From positions 115,704 through 179,703 of the forward strand of contig CAYSOF010000012.1 in assembly GCA_964432595.1 (NCBI GenBank): 64,000 nucleotides of DNA. Direction: 5' to 3'. Every line of letters starts with the position of its first letter. Within the stretch, counting starts at the first letter, position 1. Origin of the DNA: DASYLJ01 sp964432595 (lineage in GTDB: Bacteria; Desulfobacterota; Binatia; DP-6). Positions 25,113 through 34,517 of this stretch are shown here, one piece after another. Position numbers and translations under genes: made by a program. The notes under the pieces were generated by a model. That model did no database searches, was not told where the DNA came from, and saw only the letters and a list, made by a program, of their open reading frames with translations.

Positions 25113-27925
25113 TGCACACGACGCTGCACACCACGACCCCGACCGACGCCTACACGAACAACCCGCTGATCCACCGCGACCGCCGCCTCGGACAGGCGAC
25201 GTCGACGTGGGCCACGTCGTTCGCCTGCGACGACATGAGCGTGCTCATCGTCTGCCGCGGCCCCATCCGGAAGGAGGCGATCGACGTCTTCCGCGAGATG
25301 GGGATGACGAAGGTCGGCATCCTGCTCTCCGAGAAGGACAGCATCGGCTACCCGCGCGCGCTCTCGCCCGAGCTGCGCGTGATGGACCCGAAGCACGTCC
25401 ACGCGGTGCGCGACTACACCGGCGCCACGAAGGACGAGCGCCTCGAGCGCATCCAGCAGATGATCGGCATCTGCCGCGAGCACGGCTACCGGTACGTGTT
25501 CGCGGGCTACGGCTTCATGGCCGAGGACGCCGAGTTCGTCCGCACCCTCGAGGAGGCCGGCATCGTCTTCATCGGCCCCGGCTCGTACACGCAGCGCGCG
25601 GCCGGCGCGAAGGACGAGGCGAAGCGGACGGCCATCGCGAACGACGTGTCGGTCACGCCGGGCGTCAACGACGCCGCGGCGCGGACCCTGCTCGCGAAGG
25701 CCCCGGACCGCGCCGCGCTGGAGAAGGTGGCGAAGCAGCACGCCCTCGACGTCCGGGCGAAGGACGGCGAGGCCCTGCCCGACTTCGCCGAGCGCGTCCT
25801 CCAGGCCGCATACGCGAAGCGGATCGACCTCTACACGATCGACGAGCTGTCCGAGCAGGTCCGCAAGGAAGCCGATCGGCTGCTCACCGAGAACCCGGGC
25901 CGGCGCTTCCGCCTGAAGGCGATCGGCGGCGGCGGCGGCAAGGGCCAGCGCATCTTCTCGGACGCGTCCGTCGTGCCCGGGCTCGTGCGCGAGGTGCTCG
26001 GCGAGGTGAAGGCCACCGGCGTCGGCGACAACAAGAACCTGCTGATCGAGCTCAACGTCGAGACCACGCGCCACAACGAGATCCAGCTCCTCGGCAACGG
26101 CGACTGGTGCATCGCGCTCGGCGGCCGCGACTGCTCGCTGCAGATGCACGAGCAGAAGCTCGTCGAGATCTCGATCACGCAGGAGGGCTTCGCGAAAGCG
26201 AAGGCCGCGGCGAAAGGCAAAAAAGCGGGGATCCTCGGCACGCAGCTCGAGGTCCTGAAGCGCATGGAGGAGGAGGCCGAGCGCTTCGGGCGCGCGGTCA
26301 AGCTCGACTCGGCGTCGACGTTCGAGTGCATCGTCGACGGCGACCGGCACTACTTCATGGAGGTGAACACGCGGATCCAGGTGGAGCACCGCGTGTCGGA
26401 GCTCTGCTACGCGCTCCGCTTCACCAACCCCGCCAAGGCCGACGACTACTTCGACGTCCACTCGCTCGTCGAGGCGATGGCGATCATCGCCAAGCACAAG
26501 ACCCGCCTGCCCCGGCCGACGCGCGTCGACCGCGAGGGCGCGGCGATCGAGATCCGCCTGAACGCCACCGACCGCGCGCTCACGCCCGCCGCCGGCGGCG
26601 TCATCGTCTCGTGGTCCGATCCGATTCCCGGCGAGATCCGCGACGATCAGGGCATCTCGATCAAGAACCCGGACACGCGCCTCTACATGCGCTACCGGCT
26701 CGCCGGCGCGTACGACTCCAACGTCGCGTTGCTCCTGGCGACCGGCGACGACCGCGAGGAGAGCTTCGCGCGCATCCGGGAGATCCTGCGCAAGACGACG
26801 CTGCGCGGCCTCGATCTCGCCACGAACCTCGAGTTCCACCTCGGCATCGTCACGTGGTTCTTCGCCCGCGACGTCTGGGCCAAGCCCACGACGGCGTTCG
26901 TCGTGCCGTACCTGACGCTCGTCGGCGAGCTGGCGCGCGAGGCGCGCACGCTCGACTTCGAGTACGCGTTCCAGCAGATCGCGCGGAAGCGCAGCGCCGC
27001 GGTGTCGTCGCTCGGCGACGCCGTCACGAACGCCACGCGGAACGCCCTGGCGCTCAAGGAGACGCTGGTCGCGCGGCCGCTCGCGATGCTGATCGAGGAG
27101 CCGCACTTTCTCTCGGCCTGGCTCAGCGAGCAGCACCGGAGCTTCACCCTGGTCGACGACCGCGTGCAGTGGCTGCGCAACCCGCTCCAGGTGCTCGCCG
27201 AGACCTATCATCTGCTCCACCTCGACGACCGTCCCGGCGAGCCGGCGGCGAACCGCATCTGGGACCACGACCAGGAGCTGCTCGATCGCGGGCTCGGGTT
27301 CTACCGGGCGCTCGCCGAGCGGACGCAGAACGTCGCGTGGGTCGACCTCGACCGCGCGCTGCGCGAGACCGCGGAGCCGCAGTGGGGCATCGACGCCGCG
27401 CGCTGGGAGGCGGTGCGCGCCGCGCATGCCGGCCATCAGCTCGGGCTCGAGTTGCTGTCGCTGCTGCCGCTCGTCGCCGAGAAGACCGGCTTCTACGATC
27501 TGAAGCTGAACGACGACCTGACGATCACCATCCCGGATCGCCTGCGCGACCCCGCGCACCAGGACGCCATGCGGAAGGTGCTCGTGCCGCCACCGGCCAC
27601 GAAGGCCGACGAGATCGTCGCCGCGATGGGTGGCACGTACTACGCGCAGGAAGCGCCCGATCTGCCGCACTTCGTCGAGGTCGGCATGCACTTCGAGAAG
27701 GGGACGCCGCTCTACCTGATCGAGGTCATGAAGATGTTCAACAAGGTGTACGCGTCGTTCTCGGGCACGATCGACGCGATCCTGGTCGACAGCGGCGTCG
27801 TCGTCCGCAAGGGCCAGCCGCTCTTCAAGGTCACGCCCGACGAGTGGATCGAACAGGAAGATCCGGCGGACCGCGCGCGCATGATCCGCGCGAACACCGA
27901 CAACTACCTGGCGCGCGTCGTCTGA
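25112..27925 (+). CDS. Acyl-CoA carboxylase, biotin carboxylase plus biotin carrier subunit
   Basis: A 937-aa protein. Residues ~40-520 are a biotin carboxylase with an ATP-grasp domain: KAIGGGGGKGQRIF, ELNVETTRHNEIQLLG, GGRDCSLQMHEQKLVE, EVNTRIQVEHRVSE. The C-terminal ~80 residues are the biotin carrier, with the modified lysine in IEVMKMFN near residue 874. Between them lie ~270 extra residues without a clear domain, making it longer than usual alpha subunits of ~660 aa. It starts at ATG 25112 in TGATG overlap with the carboxyltransferase gene, the pair forming a two-gene carboxylase. Substrate not determined; malonyl-CoA or methylmalonyl-CoA formation is likely. Confidence 0.92.
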   Translation: MHTTLHTTTPTDAYTNNPLIHRDRRLGQATSTWATSFACDDMSVLIVCRGPIRKEAIDVFREMGMTKVGILLSEKDSIGYPRALSPELRVMDPKHVHAVRDYTGATKDERLERIQQMIGICREHGYRYVFAGYGFMAEDAEFVRTLEEAGIVFIGPGSYTQRAAGAKDEAKRTAIANDVSVTPGVNDAAARTLLAKAPDRAALEKVAKQHALDVRAKDGEALPDFAERVLQAAYAKRIDLYTIDELSEQVRKEADRLLTENPGRRFRLKAIGGGGGKGQRIFSDASVVPGLVREVLGEVKATGVGDNKNLLIELNVETTRHNEIQLLGNGDWCIALGGRDCSLQMHEQKLVEISITQEGFAKAKAAAKGKKAGILGTQLEVLKRMEEEAERFGRAVKLDSASTFECIVDGDRHYFMEVNTRIQVEHRVSELCYALRFTNPAKADDYFDVHSLVEAMAIIAKHKTRLPRPTRVDREGAAIEIRLNATDRALTPAAGGVIVSWSDPIPGEIRDDQGISIKNPDTRLYMRYRLAGAYDSNVALLLATGDDREESFARIREILRKTTLRGLDLATNLEFHLGIVTWFFARDVWAKPTTAFVVPYLTLVGELAREARTLDFEYAFQQIARKRSAAVSSLGDAVTNATRNALALKETLVARPLAMLIEEPHFLSAWLSEQHRSFTLVDDRVQWLRNPLQVLAETYHLLHLDDRPGEPAANRIWDHDQELLDRGLGFYRALAERTQNVAWVDLDRALRETAEPQWGIDAARWEAVRAAHAGHQLGLELLSLLPLVAEKTGFYDLKLNDDLTITIPDRLRDPAHQDAMRKVLVPPPATKADEIVAAMGGTYYAQEAPDLPHFVEVGMHFEKGTPLYLIEVMKMFNKVYASFSGTIDAILVDSGVVVRKGQPLFKVTPDEWIEQEDPADRARMIRANTDNYLARVV

Positions 27926-27926
27926 C

Positions 27927-28091
27927 TCACTCGCAGGCGAGCGGCGCCACGCACGTCGTCCGCTTGAGCACCTTGGCCGGATCGCCCTTCGGGCTCCCGC
28001 CGCATTCCGCGCAGTAGCGCGCCGTCTTCGCACCGACGCGCAGGACGGCGGTCACCGGCCCGTCGCGAATCTTCCAAGCCCGTCGACCTCG
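27927..28091 (-). pseudogene. C-terminal stub of a lost exported Cys-containing protein
   Basis: Fifty-four codons read in one frame on the minus strand, ending at TGA. The peptide reads AWKIRDGPVTAVLRVGAKTA, then YCAECGGSPKG, and finishes TTCVAPLACE. It has the look of the tail of exported proteins in this region, with Cys spacing CxxC. No plausible start and no signal peptide exist; an in-frame stop lies just upstream. It fills the gap between the carboxylase and the antiporter and is best explained as a remnant. It could also be chance. Confidence 0.35.
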
Positions 28092-28117
28092 TCAGAACTG
28101 ACGACGCTCGGCCGTGG

Positions 28118-29194
28118 TCAGTCGAAGATCAGCACGACGTAGGCGAAGAACAGCACGAGGTGCACCGCGCCCTGGAGGACGCTGGTGCGTCCGCTGCCCA
28201 GCGTGACGACCGACACCAGCAACGTCAGCTGGAGCAGCACGGCGGGTGCGCCCTCCAGCCCGAGGAGCAGCGGCTCGCCGGTGAAGAGGCTCACCAGCAG
28301 GATGGCTGGCACCGTGATGCCGATGGTCGCCGCCGCGGACCCGAGCGCGATGTTGACGGAGCGCTGGAGCTGGTTCGCGAGCGCGCCGCGGAGCGCGCTC
28401 AGCGCCTCGGGCGACACGACGAGGAGCGCGATCAGGAGACCGGCGAGGCCGGTCGGCAGTCCGAGCTCGTCGATCGAATGGTCGAGCGGAATGGCCAGCT
28501 GCTCGGCCAGGTACACGACCGGCCCGAGGTACGCGACCAGCAGCAGGGCATGCACGATCGGCCGCGTTCCGTCGTGATGCTCGACGGGGTGCGGCTCGTC
28601 GTCGCTCATGAAGTACGAGCGGTGCCGGACCGTCTGCGCGCCGAGGAAGATCGCATAGAGCCCGAGGGCGGACGCCGCGAGGAACATCTCCTGTCCAGGC
28701 GACAGGCGCGGCCCGTCCACCGATCGCGTGTAGGTCGGGAGGACGAGCCCCAGCACCGCGAGCGAGATGATGACGGCGAGGAACGCGTTCGCGCCCTGCA
28801 GGTTGTAGTGCTGCTCGCGGTGCCGGATGCCGCCGAGCAGCAGGCTCAGCCCGACGACGCCGTTCAGCACGATCATCACGACCGAGTACATGGAGTCACG
28901 CGCGAGATCCGGGTTGTCGGCGCCCTTCAGCATCACCGCCGAGATCATGAGCACCTCGATCGACGTGACCGACAGCGTGAGGACCAGCGTGCCGAGCGGC
29001 TCGCCGAGCGCCTCCGCCAGCGCGTCGGCATGGCGGACGACCGCGAACGCCGCCCACATCACGCTGCCGAAGAGCCACGCGGAGAGCAGCGCGACGAACG
29101 GCAGGTGGTCGAACGTGGCGAACCACCGTTCGCCGAACAGGAGGAAGAGCGCCGCGGTGACGACGACGACGATGAGCGGGGCTTCGCGCGACAA
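28118..29194 (-). CDS. ChaA-type calcium (or sodium/potassium):proton antiporter
   Basis: A 358-aa inner-membrane protein with 10-11 hydrophobic segments, of the calcium/cation antiporter superfamily and nearest to ChaA. Two inverted alpha repeats are visible: GTLVLTLSVTSIEVLMISAVML near residue 70 and LLVVSPEALSALRGALANQLQRSVNIALGSAAATIGI near residue 250, each holding the acidic residue that coordinates the cation. A charged cytosolic loop with a DDEPHPVEHHDG stretch lies between halves. It probably exports Ca2+ or Na+ in exchange for protons. No regulatory site was recognised. Confidence 0.88.
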   Translation of the reverse strand: MSREAPLIVVVVTAALFLLFGERWFATFDHLPFVALLSAWLFGSVMWAAFAVVRHADALAEALGEPLGTLVLTLSVTSIEVLMISAVMLKGADNPDLARDSMYSVVMIVLNGVVGLSLLLGGIRHREQHYNLQGANAFLAVIISLAVLGLVLPTYTRSVDGPRLSPGQEMFLAASALGLYAIFLGAQTVRHRSYFMSDDEPHPVEHHDGTRPIVHALLLVAYLGPVVYLAEQLAIPLDHSIDELGLPTGLAGLLIALLVVSPEALSALRGALANQLQRSVNIALGSAAATIGITVPAILLVSLFTGEPLLLGLEGAPAVLLQLTLLVSVVTLGSGRTSVLQGAVHLVLFFAYVVLIFD

Positions 29195-29255
29195 GGCGGC
29201 GAATCTGCCCGACGCCGTCCGGTGGAGTCAACGCGCGGGTGTCACCAGTCGGATC

Positions 29256-30344
29256 TCACCAGCGGTGCGAGAACTCCTCGGCCCAGCCCCACAGGCCGTC
29301 GACGGCGATCGGGCGTTCCTCGACACGCACGGTGCCGCGCCAACGTCCGAACGCGCACACGCCGCCCGTGGCCAGCACGCCGAGGTCGAGCCGCGGGGTG
29401 TGTGCGACGACGGGCTCGAGCGTCAGGTCGATCGCGCCCGAGTGCTCGGCCACGACGCGCCACGGCTTCCGCCAGTGGACCGGGTCGTACTCCCAGCGCA
29501 GGTCTTCCATGACCTTGTGGAGCCGCCCGTTGCACAGGATGCCGTTCTCGTTCGAGCCGGTGCCGGTCGTCCACTTGCCGCCGACGTTCACGCCGAGGAG
29601 ATCGTCGCCCGCCCAGCCGGTCGCGACGCCCCAGTTCCAGAACGACCGGTACGGCCACATCCCGCGGCCCCAGTCCTGCACCGCGAACCACCGGCGCGGG
29701 TCCAGCGTCAGGCGACGGCCGCCGACGCGCAGCTCGCCGTCGCACGGGAGCGCGGCGTGCTTCGAGTTGCACTGGAAGCGCGATGCCGTCCACGGAACGA
29801 CGACGTTCAGGCTCTCGCCGCCGGGCGGCCGGCGCACGACGAAGTCGGCGGCGATGCCGGTCCCGTCGCTCGCGCGCCCGCGGAACAGCACGGACAGATC
29901 GCGGCCCTCGACGCGGTTGGCATAGTCGATGCCGCCGCCCGCGAACGCCACGGTCGCGTCGACCTCCTCGGGCAACCGGAAACGTCCGGGCAGCCCGTAG
30001 GACGCGCCCGCCACGTGCCGCCCGTCGCGGAAGTCGGTGAACGTGAACATGCAGAGCGACGCGAGATCGATGTCGGCGAGCGTCACCGAGAAGACGCCCT
30101 CCGGACCGATCCAGTTCCAGAAGTTCCACCGTTTCTTCCGCGGCCAGTGGCCGGAGAGGTTGGCGCGGATCACCGGATGGCGCGCGAACCCGACCGCCGC
30201 GGGCGCGAGCCGTCCGCGCCCGTCGCACAGATCGACGGGCGCGGTGAGCTCGCGTTCGACGTAGACCGGCTCCCGCGTGCGCCGTGCACCGGGGCGGTCG
30301 AGGATCGGGAGATGGTTCGGCAGCGGCGGCACCGTCGCAGCCAT
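29256..30344 (-). CDS. DUF2804 family protein
   Basis: A ~362-aa soluble protein of the DUF2804 family. The hallmark lines are present: APVDLCDGRGRLAPAAVGFAR, SGHWPRKKRWNFWNWIGPEG, VFSVTLADIDLASLC, WFAVQDWGRGMWPYRSFWNWG and ENGILCNGRLHKV. Trp-rich beta structure suggests a lipocalin-like fold. No biochemical function is known for the family. Start at 30344 (MAATVPPLPNHLPIL) is preferred over 30362 because family members start close to PPxPxHLP. It has no close partner. Confidence 0.85.
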   Translation of the reverse strand: MAATVPPLPNHLPILDRPGARRTREPVYVERELTAPVDLCDGRGRLAPAAVGFARHPVIRANLSGHWPRKKRWNFWNWIGPEGVFSVTLADIDLASLCMFTFTDFRDGRHVAGASYGLPGRFRLPEEVDATVAFAGGGIDYANRVEGRDLSVLFRGRASDGTGIAADFVVRRPPGGESLNVVVPWTASRFQCNSKHAALPCDGELRVGGRRLTLDPRRWFAVQDWGRGMWPYRSFWNWGVATGWAGDDLLGVNVGGKWTTGTGSNENGILCNGRLHKVMEDLRWEYDPVHWRKPWRVVAEHSGAIDLTLEPVVAHTPRLDLGVLATGGVCAFGRWRGTVRVEERPIAVDGLWGWAEEFSHRW

Positions 30345-30376
30345 AGCCGACTGCCCCGCCACGGCAAGACCGCGGG

Positions 30377-30556
30377 CTAGTTGATCGCCTTGTCGACCTT
30401 CTCACCGGCCTTCTCGGCCGGCCCGTCGCCGTCCATGGCGTCGTCCAGCTTCTCGCCGGCCTTCTCGAGCGGGCCGTCGTCGGACTTGCAGCCGACCAGG
30501 GGCAGCGTGGGGAGGAGCATCAGGGCGAATAGCGCGAGGGCGTTTCTGGATTTCAT
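30377..30556 (-). CDS. Tiny lipoprotein with internal duplication
   Basis: A 59-aa predicted lipoprotein. ATG 30556 has a near-perfect ribosome site (AGGAGGGC), which decides the start over an upstream ATG. The signal ends in the lipobox LVGC; the mature ~31 residues consist of two near repeats, DGPLEKAGEKLDDAM and DGPAEKAGEKVDKAI, likely amphipathic helices. Entericidin-like or other envelope-stress small lipoproteins are a possible comparison. It is divergent from the exopolysaccharide operon. Confidence 0.72.
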   Translation of the reverse strand: MKSRNALALFALMLLPTLPLVGCKSDDGPLEKAGEKLDDAMDGDGPAEKAGEKVDKAIN

Positions 30557-30633
30557 GCCCTCCTGCCGTATCCCCAAAAGGAGACCCCGAGAACCCCCGT
30601 TTTTCCGGCTAAAGGTCGGCCATCCGCCGGCCG

Positions 30634-32274
30634 ATGATGCAGGCGATGTCGGATCTCCCGCCCCGGCGCTGGTATGCGCGCCTTCCGGTCGTGGGCGGGC
30701 TGCTGCTCGAAGCCCTCCACCCCGAGGACATCCCCTACCGCCGCTACGGCGAACGGGAGGATCGGCCGCGCCGGCTCCGGGCCCAGATCCTCTCGCTGCT
30801 GACGATCCTGACCGGGGGCGGCTACCTCGTCTGGGTCGCCGGCGCGATCAATCGCGCGCATCCGTGGATCGGCGCCGGCTTCCTCGCGAGCGAGGCGGCG
30901 TGCCTGCTGCTGTTCGCCCTGGCGGCCTCGAGCCTCTGGCGCCTGCGCTTCAAGCCGGCCGAGTCGCCCGCGGCCGATCGCGCCTATTCCGTGGACGTGT
31001 TCGTCCCCGTGTGCGGCGAGCCGCTCGCCGTGGTGACGAAGACCCTGCGCGCGGCGACGGCCATCCGCTGGAACGGTCCGCTGCGGATCTGGGTGCTCGA
31101 CGACGGCGCCAACCCGGCGGTCGAGGCCGTCTGCCGCGAGCTCGGCGTCAGCTATGCGTCGCGCCGCCTCGCCGGCGTGCCCAACGCCGACGCGAAGGCC
31201 GGCAACCTGAACTTCGGGCTCTCGCAGGCGACGGGCGAGCTGCTCCTCGTGCTCGACGCGGACCAGATCCCCCGTCCCGAGATCGTCGAGTCGCTCGCCG
31301 GGTACTTCCGCTTCCCCCGCGTCGCCTTCGTGCAATCCCGTCAGGCGTACCTCGTGCCCGACGGCGATCCGTTCTTCAACGAGGACCGCGTCTTCTACGG
31401 CGCCGTGCAGCTCGCGCTCGACCACCACGACACGCCGATCTCGTGCGGCTCGGGCGTGCTCTACCGCCGCGCCGCGCTCGACGACATCGGCGGCTTCGCG
31501 ACCTGGAACCTCGTCGAGGACCTGACGACGTCGTACCATCTGCACGCGCGCGGCTGGAAGTCGTTCTACTACCCCTTCCCGCTCACCGAGGGCCTCGCGC
31601 CCGAGGACGTGTGGGGCGTGTACCGCCAGCGCGGCCAGTGGGCGCTCGACACGATGCGGCTGTTCTTCTGGGACCCGCCGCTCCTGAAGCGCGGGCTCTC
31701 GTGGCGGAAGCGGCTCAACTACTTCCTGATCGGCTTCACGTACCTGACGGTCGGCTTCGCGATCCCGTACCTCTTCCTGATCCCGCCGTGGACGTACGTG
31801 ACGGGCCAGGTGGTACTCGAACGGCCGCCGCTCGAGTTCCTCCTCGCACGCGGCGTCTACTTCGCCGCGATGGCGTGGGCGCTTCGCTACCTCGCATTCG
31901 GCGAGCGGCCCGGACGGCAGTTCCAGATGCTCGTCGGCTACTTCCCGATCTACACGATGGGCACGCTGCGGGCGCTGCGCTACCCGCGCTCGAAGCCGGG
32001 GTACAAGGCGAACAACCGCGAGAAGAAGGGCCGGACGCGCTCGCCCGTCGTCGCCATCCTGCCGCAGCTCGCGATCATCAGCGCGAATCTCTTCCTTCCG
32101 CTCTACGCGGCCTTCGCCGAGACGGCGCCCGCCGGCGTGCTCGTCGTGAACGCGCTCGTCTCCGCCGTCGCCGTGTGGACGCTGTGGACGGCGCTCGAAG
32201 CGGCGGTGGTCGAGCACCGCTGGTCGCCGGACCGTCATCCGATGCAGGTGTATGGGATCCCGAACGCTACCTAG
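30634..32274 (+). CDS. BcsA-like family 2 polysaccharide synthase
   Basis: A 546-aa processive GT2 enzyme that polymerises a beta-glycan and threads it through the membrane. Two N-terminal helices precede the catalytic domain (residues ~115-345): VDVFVPVCGEP, VLDDGAN, VLDADQIP, the acceptor-side LVEDLTTSYH and QRGQWALD in place of the Q(Q/R)xRW motif (Arg replaced by Gln). Four or five helices follow. The c-di-GMP-binding PilZ domain of true BcsA is absent, so control must come otherwise. The stop overlaps the next gene by 23 bp. Cellulose or another glucan is likely, with the polymer not proven. Confidence 0.88.
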   Translation: MMQAMSDLPPRRWYARLPVVGGLLLEALHPEDIPYRRYGEREDRPRRLRAQILSLLTILTGGGYLVWVAGAINRAHPWIGAGFLASEAACLLLFALAASSLWRLRFKPAESPAADRAYSVDVFVPVCGEPLAVVTKTLRAATAIRWNGPLRIWVLDDGANPAVEAVCRELGVSYASRRLAGVPNADAKAGNLNFGLSQATGELLLVLDADQIPRPEIVESLAGYFRFPRVAFVQSRQAYLVPDGDPFFNEDRVFYGAVQLALDHHDTPISCGSGVLYRRAALDDIGGFATWNLVEDLTTSYHLHARGWKSFYYPFPLTEGLAPEDVWGVYRQRGQWALDTMRLFFWDPPLLKRGLSWRKRLNYFLIGFTYLTVGFAIPYLFLIPPWTYVTGQVVLERPPLEFLLARGVYFAAMAWALRYLAFGERPGRQFQMLVGYFPIYTMGTLRALRYPRSKPGYKANNREKKGRTRSPVVAILPQLAIISANLFLPLYAAFAETAPAGVLVVNALVSAVAVWTLWTALEAAVVEHRWSPDRHPMQVYGIPNAT

Positions 32275-34510
32275 ACGCGTCCTCCTCCTCGGAATCTGGT
32301 GGCTCGCCGTCGTCGTCCTCCTCTACCAGCGGCAGATCTTCCGCGCGCCGCAGGTCGTCGAGTCGACCATCCCGCACGTGGCGCGCCGCGCGCGTCCCGC
32401 CGAGCCGCCGCCGCCGCCGGTCGCGATCGCCGAGGCGCCGGAGACGGCCCCACCGGTGCCCGTCGCCGCGCCCGCGCCGGCCACACCGCCCGCCCCCGTG
32501 GGGACCGTCCCGGCCCCCGTGGCACGACGGCCCGCCGTCGCGGCCCGCGTCCGCACGCCGAGCGATCTCGAGCGCGCGAACGCCGCGCTGTCGGCCGGAC
32601 GCGTGACCGAAGGCCGCGCGATCCTCGACACCGTTGCGCGCCGGCCGCTCGCCGTCGACGAACGCGCGCGCCTGGGCGCGCTGCAGGAATGGGCCGGTGA
32701 TCTCGCCGGCGCGCAGGCGAGCCAGCAGGCCGTCCTCGCGGCTCGGCCGAACGACCGCACGGCGCTCGAGGCGGTCGCGCGCATCGCGCAGTGGCGCGGC
32801 GACGACGCGGCGGTCGATCGCGCGCTGACGCGGCTCGCGACGCTGCGTCCGTTGACGTTCGGCGAGCGCCTCCGGCTCGCCGCCGCGGCGCGACGGACGG
32901 GCGACGAGCCGCGCGCGCGTGCGCTGTACCGCTCGGTGCTCGCGGACGCGACGGCCGCGCACGACACGCTCGTCGTGGCCCGGGCATCGGCCGCGCTCGG
33001 CGAGGCCGCGGCGACCACGGCGGCCTACACGGCCTACCTGGACGCCCATCCCGACGACGTCGACGTCCGGCTCGAAGCCGCGCGCACCTTCGTCAACGCC
33101 GGCGAAGCCGATCGCGCCGTCGCCGCGTACCAGACGGTCATGAACGTGCGCGGCGCACAGGACCTGGCACTCGAGATGTCGCGCACGCTCCTCGCTGCGC
33201 ATCGCTACGACGACGCCGAGCTGTGGGCGCGGCTCGCGATCGCCGACGGCGACGACCCGCGGGAGGCGCAGCTCGCGCTGGCGCAGAGCCTGCTGCTGCA
33301 GGGACGGCGTGCGGACGCCGTTCCGGTGTTCCGCGCCGCCGCCGGCGCGGCGCCGCACGACCCCGCGTGGCTCGCGCGCGTCGCGCTCGCCGAGAACCGT
33401 CACCTGGACGCCGAGCGGCTCGCCATGGCCGCGGAGCACGACGGCGCCACCCGAGCGGCCCCGGCGGCGGCCGATCTGGCGCTGGTCCAGGGCGACGCGG
33501 CGGCACGGCGCGGCGACTACGCCCGCGCGTACGACGCCTACACCGACGCCATCGCGCGCGGCGCGATGCTCCAGGGCGGCGTCGCGGAGTCGAAGCTCGG
33601 CGAGCGGCTGCGCCCCTCCGCGACGATGCGGCCGGTCTTCTTCGAGGACGCGAACCGCATCCGCCTGAGCGAGGGCGTGCTCGGCGCCGCGTTCTGGCCC
33701 GTCCCGGCCGTGCGGATCGTCGCGCAAGGCCTCGCCGGTGTCGTCGAGCAGCGCGACGTCCAGTACACGCGCACCGGCGCGATGATCGGCGCCGACAACT
33801 GGTTCCCCCGGCCCGACCTCGAGCTCGCGGCGCGGGCGGGCTTCGAGAACTACGCCGGCGGCGGCGGCAACGTCGTCACGGGCAGCGTGATGGCGCGGAA
33901 GCACTTCGACGACACGTCGGCACTGTCGCTCGTCGGCACGCGCGAGTCGCTGCTGACGCCCCACGACGCGGGCGAGCCGCGCGCCTGGAACCGCATCATC
34001 GACCTCGAGCGGCTCGGACCGAGCTTCGCGGTGAACGGCGGCCGCGTCGCGCTCGACAAGTTCCTGCGCGAGCGCGCGGGCGATCGCCTCTTCGTCGAGC
34101 TCGGGGCGCAGAACTACCAGGACGGCAACCTGCGCGGCACGTTCTACGCGCACTACCAGCTGCCGCTCGACGAGCGCCCCGGCTCGTGGACGGTGCTGCG
34201 GCCGAACGCCTACTTCGAGGGCTTCAAGCACCCGGGCCGGCCGGCGTACTTCAGCCCCGAGACGCACGCGAGCGTCGGCACCATGCTCCACACGATCCAG
34301 GAGCACGGCCGCTGGCGCATCGAGGCCGAAGCCAACCCGCAGATGATCGTCAGCAACGGCGACGTCGCTCCCGGGGCACACGCGCTCCTCGACGTCAGCG
34401 TCGAGGTGGGCCGCGCGCGCGTCGGCGTCGCGGGCTTCGCCTTCTACGACGGCAACTCGGACTACTGGCTCGCGCGCGCGATGGCGCGGGTGGTCGTCCC
34501 GCTCGACTGA
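32252..34510 (+). CDS. BcsC/PgaA-like TPR and outer-membrane beta-barrel protein
   Basis: A 752-aa protein. One N-terminal hydrophobic segment (LLLGIWWLAVVVLLY) is followed by a Pro/Ala-rich linker, then TPR-like helical repeats (residues ~110-440, e.g. ALEAVARIAQWRGDDAAVDRAL, YTAYLDAHPDDVDVRLEAA). Residues ~450-752 have alternating hydrophobic/aromatic strands ending in ARVVVPLD without a final Phe, suggesting an outer-membrane barrel. In cellulose and PNAG systems such a protein exports polymer through the outer membrane. It overlaps the synthase gene by 23 bp and precedes the GH8 gene by 7 bp, so it belongs to that operon. Confidence 0.8.
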   Translation: MGSRTLPRRVLLLGIWWLAVVVLLYQRQIFRAPQVVESTIPHVARRARPAEPPPPPVAIAEAPETAPPVPVAAPAPATPPAPVGTVPAPVARRPAVAARVRTPSDLERANAALSAGRVTEGRAILDTVARRPLAVDERARLGALQEWAGDLAGAQASQQAVLAARPNDRTALEAVARIAQWRGDDAAVDRALTRLATLRPLTFGERLRLAAAARRTGDEPRARALYRSVLADATAAHDTLVVARASAALGEAAATTAAYTAYLDAHPDDVDVRLEAARTFVNAGEADRAVAAYQTVMNVRGAQDLALEMSRTLLAAHRYDDAELWARLAIADGDDPREAQLALAQSLLLQGRRADAVPVFRAAAGAAPHDPAWLARVALAENRHLDAERLAMAAEHDGATRAAPAAADLALVQGDAAARRGDYARAYDAYTDAIARGAMLQGGVAESKLGERLRPSATMRPVFFEDANRIRLSEGVLGAAFWPVPAVRIVAQGLAGVVEQRDVQYTRTGAMIGADNWFPRPDLELAARAGFENYAGGGGNVVTGSVMARKHFDDTSALSLVGTRESLLTPHDAGEPRAWNRIIDLERLGPSFAVNGGRVALDKFLRERAGDRLFVELGAQNYQDGNLRGTFYAHYQLPLDERPGSWTVLRPNAYFEGFKHPGRPAYFSPETHASVGTMLHTIQEHGRWRIEAEANPQMIVSNGDVAPGAHALLDVSVEVGRARVGVAGFAFYDGNSDYWLARAMARVVVPLD

Positions 34511-34517
34511 CGACGCC

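Noticed and set aside
27720..27740. A separate biotin carrier gene
   Set aside because: EVMKM is in frame with the biotin carboxylase, so the carrier is a domain of that protein.
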